Shown here: one piece after another, positions 48,374 to 58,989 of the stretch | Numbering within the stretch: position 1 is the first letter of the stretch | Layout of the letters: each line of letters starts with the position of its first letter | NCBI GenBank assembly: GCA_015680685.1 | Contig: MNCI01005348.1 | Span: 140,745-204,744 of the forward strand | Reading direction: 5' to 3' | Length of the DNA stretch: 64,000 bases | Origin: Gnetum montanum | Taxonomy: Eukaryota; Streptophyta; Gnetopsida; Gnetales; Gnetaceae | The notes under the pieces: generated by a model | Seen by the model: the letters and a program-made list of their open reading frames with translations, nothing else | Databases searched by the model: none | Told to the model about the DNA's origin: nothing | Made by a program: the position numbers and the translations under genes

Positions 48374-49270
48374 TTATTGAGGAGTGAGACTAGCATTAAT
48401 AATTACTAATTTTCCATTTTTGAAAAATGTATACTCCATACTGGTGAGTAACAGTTTTAACTCAAGGGGCTCTTGCTTAAAGTCGTCATGGATTTCCAAC
48501 TTCCCCCAGTTGATATTTTCAATGTCAAGACTTGGCAGTTGACAATGAACTTTCTCTAATGTATCTATGCTATCAATGTAAGTGCAAGTAAAACACTTAT
48601 TTGGTTCCATGCATATAGTTGAGTTGCTCTCTTGGACATCTGTCAACCACTAGGTGCCTTTCTATCTTGTGGCTGCTACATATAGGCATCTTTGTATGTT
48701 AGTTACTTGTGCACACTGGTTGCATGTAGGCAATGTTAAATGTTGTATAATCCAGGACTTCTGCATGCAACTACACCCTATTTCACTATATGCAATGCAC
48801 AAAACTTTCTTCTTCTTGATCTTTCCAAATGTATTTTCCTTTGACATTTCTAGGGAAAGATCATGTATTTCTAAGCATGCGTCAATAGTGCTTAGCCATG
48901 CTCTTCCCATTATGATAGGGAAGTCTCCCTTATAGTTGTTGACTTGAATCACTAGGAAGTCAGCTAGATACAACCATCCACAAATAGTGGTAACAATGTC
49001 CTCCACTAATTTTAATGGGATAGTGATGGACTAGTTGATCAAGTCTAAATGAATGTTATTCTTTTTTAGTGGAGGCAGGTTCCAGGCTTTGTACATTTCT
49101 TGAGAGATTAAGTTGAAACTAGAACTTGAATCCAAAAGATCCTTGCAAGGTTCATTCCTAGTGCTTTGTACATATATAAGAGAACTCCTAAGATCAGAGA
49201 ATTTCCGAGGAAGATGGCCAGCCTTAATCCAATTGGTAATGGCAAGTGTCAACATGACCATGTGCATTGA
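48374..49270 (-). pseudogene. Protease region of element B
   Basis: Frames 49031-49267 and 48662-49006 carry LLDSSSSFNLIS at the active-site position and VEDIVTTICGW...DFPIIMGRAWLSTIDACL at the C-terminal motif. These match element A closely. The linker to RT (48374-48646) contains the conserved stretch ICMEPNKCFTCTYIDSIDTLEKVH. Confidence 0.75.
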
Positions 49271-51745
49271 ATGTGGCTTTTAGTTTGAAGGGAGTTTCGA
49301 TGTTTCAGATGATGGTGAGGCCTTTGGAGAGTTAGCCACTTGTGACTACAAGGACTTGGCTGAACTGTTGGTCGTAAAGGAAGGTCTCTTCTTTACGTGG
49401 TTGTCTAAACCAATAATAGGGTAAGAATTAATAGCCCTTGTAGTGTTATGTTGCTGTGGCTAAGCAGGGAGCTCACCCTATATGGTTGGAGTAGGTGGTA
49501 ATGGAGTTAAAGGTGGAAAAAATGCAATCGGATGACAAGGATAATATGTTTCTAGAACATTGCCCCTAGGAGAAGGTTTGGTAGTGAGGTTGGGGAGTAA
49601 CATGACTAGTAGAGTCATGTGAAGAGATTGGCTACCACACGTAGTATCCATAAAAGTCAAATTGATGGTAAGGGTACTATTGACATGGTGGTGGCATTCC
49701 CCATGATTATGGGTGTTGCCACTATTAATACTGCTCATTGGTTGTGGTGGAGTTCCACTTGGATAATTCATCAAGGGTTCGTGAAATTGCCTTGGGTTAC
49801 CTTGGGGATAAGATAACCTTTATGGTGTTTGCCTTTTATTTAATTATGGTTGAGTACATACACCCCAGACTTCTGCATATGTGAGATTATAGGGTAACAT
49901 CCCTTAGGATGGTCATATTAGCATATCTCACATCCACCATCATTGTCTGTATCTGAATCCACAACCTCTTAAATGATGGTAAGTTTGCCCTTACCTTTGT
50001 TATGTGCATATTTAGCTTCTCTCTTTTTTCTCTTTTCTCAACCACTACCTTCATCTCTAGACTCCACTACTATTTTGAGAACTATTTGAAATTTATTATC
50101 TAGGGAGTTCCATATTTGGTCCACCTTTGCCAATACTTCTGATGAAAGTTTTTAAATGGACAAGGTTTTCCTATTCACCATCTCTTCAAGTGGTGACTCT
50201 TCTTCATCCTCAAAAAATCTAACTTCCTTCTTTCGGAGGGAAGGATCTTTATTATATTCTTCCGCACTCTCTCTTTTCCTTAACTCACCTTCCTCTTTAG
50301 CAACTTGATCCAAAAATATTTGTACTTGATGGGTCCTAAGCTTAGATAGCCTTCCTTGGGCATAAGTCCCAAGGGTTCTTCATGTTTTGTGCCTAAGGTC
50401 ATCTACGAGATGGCAGTTGTTCCCTTTGTGAGTAACCATGGCCTAGGCAATGATGTAATAGTGTATAATATTGGCCCATGGAAGCATCCAAGGGTTCATG
50501 TCCTCCTTTTTTTCATCCTTGGATTTTCTTTCATAGGTTGGACACTTGTGAGTATGTATGATACTTATCATTGAACAGTTCTAACATGGTACTCTATCGC
50601 TAAATGGACTCCAATTCTAAGGACCAGTACCAACTTTCCGCTTCCTTGATCAGTGTCTGTGGAAACAACTTGAGTTTTTACCACTCATTTTCTTGTTTTG
50701 CAAGGCACATGCATCATGAAATGCTTGCAAATAACTTTGAGGATCAACAATGTATCCTCCTTCAAATCGTGGGATATTTTTCATGTCAAATCTTTTGATC
50801 CTACTATATTTTTGGTGCCTTGTTGGGATTCTAACCACCTCAATTATATCTAGCATACTTCAAGTGATCATACTATCTATGGAATCTATGATGCATGTGT
50901 TGTTCCCTACTCTCCCTCCTTTCATGATGAGCTTCTCTAGAATGCCTTCATCCCCTTTCTCAGCTACTTTGTCTATGATTCATGTTTCACTTACCATTAT
51001 CCTCAGGGTCTTTTTCCTTATGACTATATCCAGATCTTAAAGAAGAGGGTGAATGAGATGATGAAGGTGAAGAAGAAGGAGGACCATCACCATGATGGTG
51101 CCTGCTTCCTTCTCTTCAGTGATCGTAGCCTCAATCATGATTACAATCAGAATGTCCATCTTTGTCACGTGTTTGTGTTCTTTTTCTAGATCCTTTGTGT
51201 CCATCGATACCAGAATCTAGGTTATGGATAGCTGAGTGAACATTCTGATACACAACCCCTTGAATGAAGTCAATAGGAGGAATATCATTGTGTGGGAGAC
51301 CTCTTAAGGCAGGTTCACCACCCTCATTTTCACTTATGACATATGGTACATTCTAAGAAAACTTCCCTTTCATGGATTCATAATGTCTCTCCTGTTGTAG
51401 ATCCCTTTGATGTTGTGCCTCCATGGGTTAATACTCTCTCGAGTCATGATCATGCATAATGTACTCTACTTGTAACTGCTACATACCAATTCATGTAAGA
51501 TCATGAAGGAGCATGCCCAGGATTGAGTAATTAGGAGGTAATACTATGTTACCTTCTAAATCACGCTAATGTAGTTATTCATCCTGGTGGAGGATAAGGG
51601 CAAAGTTTGGTAGATATGCATCAGGATGAACGTATACCACATGAAACTGTTGAGGGACTAGCAGATTGTCATGTGTACTATGCCTTTGATTGTTCCCTGT
51701 ATCAGACCTAGGCTCTGAAAGACTCTCACAAGAAAAAGGAGACAT
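49271..51745 (-). pseudogene. gag of element B
   Basis: The start ATG at 51745 lies 120 bp after the primer site. EGNIVLPPN is shared with A. Further frames cover RFDMKNIPRFEGGYIVDPQSYLQAFHDA (around 50670-50790), where A is lost, then a gag domain with RLSKLRTHQVQIF and AKVDQIWNSLDNKFQ. The zinc-knuckle-like C-x2-C-x3-H-x3-C is at 49897-49932 with an in-frame TAA at the codon where A has TAG. A Pro/Ser-rich linker leads to the protease. A Ser-rich stretch near 51040-51090 corresponds to A's Ser run. Confidence 0.8.
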
Positions 51746-51864
51746 AATTGTCTATTTAGTGTGCAATACTTTTAGTTTCACTAATTGTAAGATAACCAAC
51801 CCTAAGGGTTCATTCCAATGATGTAAAGATTTCCTAAGTTCTAGATGGTGCACAAACAACAAAG

Positions 51865-51882
51865 TCCTTAGCAATGGTGCCA
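51865..51882 (-). other. Primer binding site of element B
   Basis: On the minus strand it reads TGGCACCATTGCTAAGGA, directly inside the 5' LTR, related to the Asp-tRNA primer site. Confidence 0.8.
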
Positions 51883-51883
51883 A

Positions 51884-52703
51884 TGATGAGTAGCAAGGTA
51901 TCCCTATGCTTAACCATACGAATACAAGCGTACATGCACAAGTTGGTGAAATTCCAAAGACTAGGTGCGTATGCGCCTTTATAGAACCTAGGTAGGTTAG
52001 TTAATCATTGTCTTCCCAAGCTTACTTGTATAGCACAATTGTATGGTTAAGTAAACTTGAGTTATATTATTTTTATATATTTTTTGATGTTGTATGTCCT
52101 AGTGCTACAAAGGGAGAAGTGACTAATTAAGTAAGTAATTTAATTTAACTAATCGATGATGCTCTAACTAGTCCTAACACCAGCATCCATTCCCACTTGC
52201 CATCCGCATCCTAAACCAATGCAACACTACTAGGATTACCAAACACTAATCATTATTATGTTACCAAGTGTTCCATGCATGCTCGAAGTCATCATATTGA
52301 GTGTGCTTACTTGGGAGAGTTGACAAGGTGAGAGAGAGAACATTAATTAACTAAGGAAAGCATTAAATAAATCTAAATAACATTAAATAAGTGATTTTGA
52401 ATACTGCAAGGCTTATCACAAAGTTCATCTTTATTTCTAGCCACAAGGTGTGCTCAGGTACACAATGTTCAAATAAAGATTTGTTTGCTTTATAACTTCT
52501 ACTATGGGCACTCAGAAATAATTCTAACTCTGAGAAGGAAAAAAGGCAAGAGTTCGGGTAAGGTACTAAGGCTAATTAACTAACTATTTCCAAACCAAGT
52601 GCACAAGCCTTTTATTTATAGGTGACAAGATAGGCCCCAATATCGGATGTCCTATATTGCTTAGAAGGCTCCGATATCGCGTACTCGATATCGTGGCTCA
52701 TCA
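51884..52703 (-). repeat. 5' LTR of element B
   Basis: On the plus strand it opens TGATGAGTAGCAAGG and closes GTGGCTCATCA. Same length as the 3' LTR. U3 palindromes (CGATATCG-type) lie at 52640-52703, and TATTTATAGG near 52612 is the inverted TATA box. Confidence 0.93.
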
Positions 52704-53560
52704 AATGTAATATTTTTTATTTAGATAATTTAACAATTTTTTCTAAACATCAAGGTACTTACCTTATAGACTTTAGAAGTATAATTATAAGATATAGATG
52801 ATTTGGTATCACTCTAAATGCTAAGAAATCTATTTTTTGTATTCAAAGTGGTAAATTTCTTAGGTATATAATCCTCAAAGAAGGGATCATAATAGATCCC
52901 TAATGCATTAATGCTATCTTTATAGTTTCTTATCCTTTATCTAAAACAAATTTAAGAGCTTTTTTGGAAATATGAACTTTATTAAATGATTTTATTTCAT
53001 TTATGTTCAACTAGTTAAATCATTAAATGATATGATTAAGAAGTATAGTACTATGCATTAGAGGAGAGAATAATAGAATATTTTTCTTGCTATTAAAGAA
53101 GCAATTATAGATGCTCCTATTTTAGCTTCTCCTTAGTATGAGAATGATTTTCTTTTATATGCTTTCTCTAGTGAAGTTACTACCACTATTATTTTAATCC
53201 AAGACATCATTGATCAAAGTGAGAGACCTATAGATTTCATGTTTACACCTTTGAAATATACATAATTAAAATATTCACCATAAAAAACAATTATACACTA
53301 TTATTAAAGTATTATAGAAGTTCCACTAGTATTTGCTAAATGGTAAAGTCTTCATTATTTTCCTTGATTCAGCTATGATTACATTAGCTAAACTACAAGA
53401 TCCTATTAAAAAAATATGCTAAATGGATTATAAAATTATAAGAGTGTGATATTCAATGGAAAGTAGCCAAATTAGTGAAAGAAACTGATCTTGCCAAACT
53501 AATAGCCAAACCTTCAACTTTAGAAAAATCTAATATGCCTAAAGCTCAAGAGTATACCCC
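52704..53560 (+). pseudogene. Element F, part 2: RT catalytic half and RNase H
   Basis: Continues F's reading frame immediately after element B. The catalytic box reads YLDN (52718-52729; YxDD expected), followed by LTIFSKH, then a GITLNAKKSIF equivalent near 52810 and GIIIDP near 52885. The RNase H part (52900-53500) is recognisable by the end motif around VRGQGLAKL, degraded here to about 53490. No integrase of F is found beyond 53560. Confidence 0.8.
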
Positions 53561-53561
53561 T

Positions 53562-53684
53562 AAAACATTAGCTCTATATCATCATCATCAAACTATATTC
53601 CTAGAGCATTACCTCTACATCATCATTATCAAACTATACCCATAGAGCATTAGCTCTACATCATCAGCATCAAACTTGCTTCTA
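53562..53684 (+). repeat. 41-bp tandem repeat, three units
   Basis: Units begin at about 53563, 53604 and 53645 with (G)AGCATTA(G/C)CTCTA(T/C)ATCATCATCATCAAACTATA. They are nearly perfect copies immediately after the end of F's coding. Confidence 0.9.
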
Positions 53685-53689
53685 GGCCT

Positions 53690-56600
53690 TAGTTTTAATC
53701 CCATAGGACCTTGAATAACTTGTCTACAATATCCTAAGCATGGTAACCATCGATTTTTAACATTTTTTTTCAAGTTTTCCCTAATCATAAAATAGATAAT
53801 TTTTCTAAGGCTAGACTGCTATCCTTGTAGCAATCTAAGCACTTCTCCTCCATATAAAAATTGAGATTTTGGCCACATAGGCTCTTTGATAACCACTTAA
53901 CAACATTCTTAGGGCATCAAATGATGAATTTCATAAGTTTAGATATAGATTGGAAGGTTAAGATTGAATTCAAAGAAAATTCTTGCTAGGATATGTTGAC
54001 ATTGATGTCAATGTTATTATAGCAACATTAGCACCAAGTAAGACCATCAAGTTCAACATTTGACACCATGTCCCAAATTCATTAGATCCCTAGCATCCTA
54101 TACATATCATCATGATGAAATTTAACATCATTTTTGATATGAGATGTGGTCTTTGCATCTTAGTATGGTGGCATGGAGGATGTTAGAAAAATTATAACTC
54201 TAACTGGTGATGCTAATGTTAACACCAGTGTCAACATCAACACTAGCATTTGTATCACTAGACTTGCATGACTCAACTTTTTGAATTCTTAGTTTTAAAA
54301 ACTAAACTCTAGTTAATTTCACTTAACTTCAGGATTGAATTTGAAAATCCTAGACATATAAATAACAAAGAAAATTCAAATCTGGTGATAATTTCTCAAG
54401 ATCCATAGTGTTTTTCTGGATTTTGAGAGAACAAGAGCACAAGCATCTTCCTTCTTAGCATCTCCCATGTGCTCCATAGCCATATCAGCTTCTCTTAGAA
54501 GTCTACATGCTCAATATAATGCCTAAGTTCCCCATAGCCTACAAGGTAACACTACTACCCATTTTAACATCAACTCTAGCATCACTTGGATAGTCTTTTC
54601 ATCTTATATTTTTAGCTTGAGTGTCACTTGCTAGACAATTCACCAAAATGGCCCCATTTTGATCCTAAATTAATTATCTATTCCTATAGCTTCCCCATTC
54701 ATACCTATACCTAGAAAAGATAAATTTTTATCATAAAAACCCTTTTTCTCAAAAACTAAGCTCTATTTTTAGTTATATTTTCTATATAATTTTCATCACC
54801 CCTTGTAGTTTTTGGACCTTGATATGATAAAACTTCATATTTTATTAATAAACATATTGATTATTAGGTAGTAAATATTAAAATCCTTTTCTTCATTTTA
54901 GTCTTCTTGTTTATTATTTATATTTTATTCTATGTCATTTGAAGCATAGTTTTCATACTTAGTTTTTATTAACATCCATTAGACATTATCCATTCTACAT
55001 TAAGATTTATCATTTTTTATCATTCCTACTTTGTATATAGTAGGCTATGTCCACATTTGATTAGAAGTTCATAGCCATTTATATCATAATCATTGACTTA
55101 TAAAGGATTATACTAATTTGAAGATTGTTTATTATCAATGATTAGATACTTAACATCTAATTCATGGAGGTGTTCTTGCATATTGATGACATCGATGTTA
55201 ATGGTGCATACCAAAGTAAGCACCCCATGTAATATACCTTGGCCATCAAGGCATTCCACATTCCATTACATCATATTCATTAAGAAGCATGAGGTTTGAT
55301 ATGGACTTCTGTGATAGAAGTCCCATTGGTTTTGGACCAATGAAATATATCATACAAATCATAGTGCGATCTAGTCATAAGCTTTCAAGATGATGTTGAA
55401 TGGGTTAGCAAAAATACTTATGTATATCATTAAGTGAAAGAAATATAAAAGATATTATAATACATATTATACTAATAAAACCTATGTTACCATGGTGAGA
55501 GATAAAGAGTATATTCATAATGTTATGTTTTAGAGTTTTCATGGGTTTTACAATTATAAAGAACAAAATAATAATGAATACAACTGCATTCCAATCCCCC
55601 TTGTGTTGCAATCCCTCTTGTGGACATGTGTAACACCACACAAAAAATGCAATAAAAATAACACTTAGTCATAACCTCGATGGTTCAATACCATGTTAGA
55701 TAGTTATGACCTTACTGGGTAAGGACAAATCATCATAGATTAAGAAAATGGAAATTAATTAACTATTTTTAGTATTTTTAGTATTTTATGCTTTTCAGTA
55801 TTTTAATGTTTAAGGCATCCATGATAGCATGAGGAAAAAATATAAGCTTTATTCACTACACAAACCCTAAACTTTCCATCAACCAAATGGTTTTTAGGCT
55901 ATGTAAGCAAGATAGCACTCTAATAGAGTCTAGCAACCCTTGTGAAAGCAACAAGTCAAAACACACAGGACAAGGAAGCAAATCAACTTACCCAAGGGAG
56001 AAAGACCATTTCACACAAAATTGAATGCCAAAAGGCAAATAAAATCATTAGAATCAAGTTGTTAAGTATGAAAGCTTATCATGGGTATTTATTGTTTTCA
56101 CAACACAGTGGTATAAGTTTGCTAGCACTCAAGCATCAATGATAAATGATTAGCATAGCCTAGAAATCTTGGTATCATACTAGAGGTAATAAGCAAGCAA
56201 AGGGATTAAATCAAACATATAATGAAGGATTGTTAGCATCCTTGCACTGATGTAGGAGGTGTGTTAATGCAAGGTAGTTACTGCATCCTTACCACATATA
56301 CATTGCTTTTCCAATTCTAGATTAGATTTGAAATAGTAGAAAATTGGTCAGAAGGTTACTAAGGTTCTTATAAAGACTAAAACACATGTCAAATATACAA
56401 GTTTGAAATGGAAGGTTAGGATGCAAACCTAGGATGTAAGAACCATAATCATATGTCTGAAAATCATAAAAATAGGGTGTAAAATACTTTTCAAGTCCAA
56501 AGCTTATAATCAACTTACAATACTGGATGACTTATGATTCCATTACAACTGAGTAACACTAGTCCAATAGCTTTAACACCTAAGACACAAAACTTGGAGC

Positions 56601-56700
56601 AAACACATGACATGATCAATATGGAGAAATACAACTATACAAATATATAGACCATGACTATAATACAATATAATCCACCTCATTGAAAAGTGTCAAAGAG
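53690..56700. other. AT-rich DNA without recognised genes
   Basis: Scattered GATGTTGACAT and TGATGTCAATG-like motifs occur near 53996, 54205 and 55180 and could be old LTR palindromes. The rest shows only short frames (for example 55405-55641 and 55942-56142) without domains. Confidence 0.4.
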
Positions 56701-56729
56701 TGGTGGTGGAAAGAAGTAGCCCCCTGACA

Positions 56730-58203
56730 TGTCTACTTGGTATGGGAAGAAGACTAAAGAGTTAGGTGCAGGCATATGAAATATCTAAAGTTGGGCCTCT
56801 ATGTCCATTATTGCTACTTGAAGTTATCGATTCTATTCATGCATCAATTTCTTCTTCCCCAAAAGTATTTGATGTCATTCCTTAGCATCCATCTAGACCT
56901 TCTCATAACCATTTCTTGATGAAGTCTATCCTTTAGTTATGTGCATGATCAACTTGTAGAAGTTTGAACCACATAAAGATATTTCCTCTAGTCTACTTGC
57001 ATATCCTCTTTTTTCTTCCTGAGCCTAATGTCAAGGACTATAACAACTATTTCATGGTGGATAATGTACATGTTTTCCAATAGATTCATCTTTTCTTGTA
57101 GTATTGGATCATTTATGGCCATTTGTTGGAGTTTGGTGTGCAAAGTGGCAACCTTTTCCTTCATCTTGCACCTTTATCCTATTACTCATTTATTGAGTAG
57201 AGCTACAAGTTTATGTAATCAATTTATCTAGATATCTAAGTTTCTTGCTTAATTAGGTGAATCTTCCTATGCTTATCAGTTTCCTAGGTCGTCTTGTTTG
57301 TCATTTCCTACTAAAAATTCTAACACACTTTCTCCTTGCGAAGGTGTTTATCCCAAAAATGAATCATGATCTAAATGTTTTCCTCCAACCTTCTTAGCTA
57401 GTAGAAAAGGGAAAGAACTTATTTTTCTTTTTCTTAGCTCATGCTTTTCCACTCTTAGAACTAATGCTTCAACATTCTAATTTTTTGTTCCAAGACATCT
57501 CTCATAAATATGGCTTCTTCACCAACTTGATGAGCCTGAAATAATTTGTCCTACTAGCACTCACCCCCCATCTCCAAAATAATTATGGAAGGTATTGGTA
57601 GCAATGATGTAATGTGTTCTAGTTATTCATGCAACCACTATACCATGGCTTGACCTCTCTAGAGCTCCCTTAGATAAAAAGTTCTATTAGCATCCATAGT
57701 TTCTAACTCAACTTGTACCTTGAGGACTTCAATCTTCAATGTACTATCAATGTTCCTCAAGAATAACTAAATGTCTAGATTGATCCTTTGCTTCTATTCT
57801 ACCCAACAGCTAGTACTAGGTGAGGATTAAGAACTTAAAATAAGGGTAAAATAAGTTTTGGCTAATGAGACCTAATTCTTGTAGAATAGATGCACATGGC
57901 TCCCCAAATTTGGTACATCCATACTCAAAGTGTAAAATCCTTGCATACTTGTAGATGTTGTTCCTTAAAAAATGTAATTTCAAGGATACCAAAACCTTTA
58001 CAAAGTCTTGACCCCTATCAAGAATGTTTTCTTTCAAAAATAGTCCCAACTTCCCTTCTCTGAAGAAGCACATATAGCCCCTTAGGGCCTACAATGAGAG
58101 ATAGAAAGATCAAGGAAAAAAATGAACTAGGTTTTTGATTCCTTACTTTTTGTATTAAAAAACCATCAAAAAACTCAACAAATGATATAGATATGAAGTA
58201 CAA
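56730..58203 (-). pseudogene. Decayed ORF with coiled-coil-like C-terminal part, probably retrotransposon accessory
   Basis: On the minus strand a first frame (58203-58018) ends KGLYVLLQRREVGTIFERKHS. It is repeated in shifted frame by 58073-57816, which reads MCFFREGKLGLFLKEN and then FEYGCTKFGEPCASILQELG. Farther down (about 57740-56760), stop-interrupted coding is rich in E, K, L and Q, for example NDPILQEKMNLLENMY and IRLRKKKRICKQ, giving coiled-coil character. The architecture (compact N-terminal domain then coiled coil) resembles the plus-strand ORF at 4.7-7.1 kb, although I see no direct sequence match. The family was not identified. Confidence 0.45.
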
Positions 58204-58249
58204 AATTGCTTAAAAGATGCATACAATGATTGTTTGGTCACATTAATAG

Positions 58250-58754
58250 TACCTACTATTTTTCCTAAAATAGAATACAACATATGTCCATTGGAATTCA
58301 TAAAATAGCTAGAAATGGCTCATTTAGACATCTTCCATGAGCCTGAGATGTCTTATTATATTTTTCATCTTGCAAGTAAGACATGTCATTATTCCTAAGA
58401 TATCTTAGTTAAGAGATCTTAACCTGATCCAAGACATCTTGGCTGAGACATCTCCTATTTTATGGAGACATATTGTATAAGACTAGAGCTTCTCATTAGA
58501 GATGTCTTATAGTAGAATGAGACATCTTGTCAATATCCAAGATTTCTTATTAAGAATTTGAAACATCTTGCATCCTTGTGGTTTCCTCAAAATCCTTGCA
58601 TTTTCTTATTGGACTTTAGTATTCTAGTTTGTTAATTCATGCTCTTATCTTGGTCTCTTTAATATTGTTTTATTGACCTTATACTTGAAAGATCTCATAA
58701 ACATACTAGCAAATTCTCCATTTTTTAAGGATTTGACATACCAAAAATTCAACA
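58250..58754 (-). repeat. 3' LTR (U3 part) of a Ty1/copia element
   Basis: On the minus strand the LTR begins TGTTGAATTTTTGG directly after the PPT. About ten copies of AGACATCT or its reverse complement lie at 58325-58570, within the first 450 bp (U3). The far end of the LTR was not found. The boundary at 58250 is approximate, because the adjacent coding-like ORF starts at 58203. Confidence 0.7.
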
Positions 58755-58772
58755 ATCTTCCCTTTTTTGGTG
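58755..58772 (-). other. Polypurine tract of the copia element
   Basis: On the minus strand it reads CACCAAAAAAGGGAAGAT followed at once by TGTTG, the typical copia PPT and LTR junction. Confidence 0.85.
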
Positions 58773-58989
58773 ATGTCCAAGACTTGAGAAAATGGATTAG
58801 CATAAAAATAACATCAAGCATATAATAGAAAAAACTTAAGAAAATGGGTTAGCATAAAAATAACAAGAAGCATATAATAGGCAAATAAGAGGCAAAAATA
58901 CATAATAATCCTCCTTTGGACATTGAGCAACAGAAGTTTCCTTAAGAAAATCCCCTTAAATATGAGTTCTTTCCTTCTTCATTTTTTTT

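Larger units (their letters stand above)
42845..52703 (-). mobile_element. Element B: Ty3/gypsy retrotransposon nested in element F
   Basis: Full-length minus-strand element of the same family as A: 5' LTR 51884-52703, Asp-type primer site 51865-51882, gag, protease, RT/RNase H, integrase, tail, and 3' LTR 42845-43664. Both LTRs are 820 bp with TGATGA/TCATCA termini. The target duplication is AATTT (42840-42844) against AATGT (52704-52708), one mismatch. The LTRs differ at fewer positions than A's, so B appears younger. It is the best preserved copy in the window: its RT keeps FMDD and its integrase keeps D, D and E, but stops remain in every gene. Confidence 0.93.

Noticed and set aside
48654-48935. 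93-codon plus-strand ORF
   Set aside because: Shadow of element B's protease region on the minus strand.
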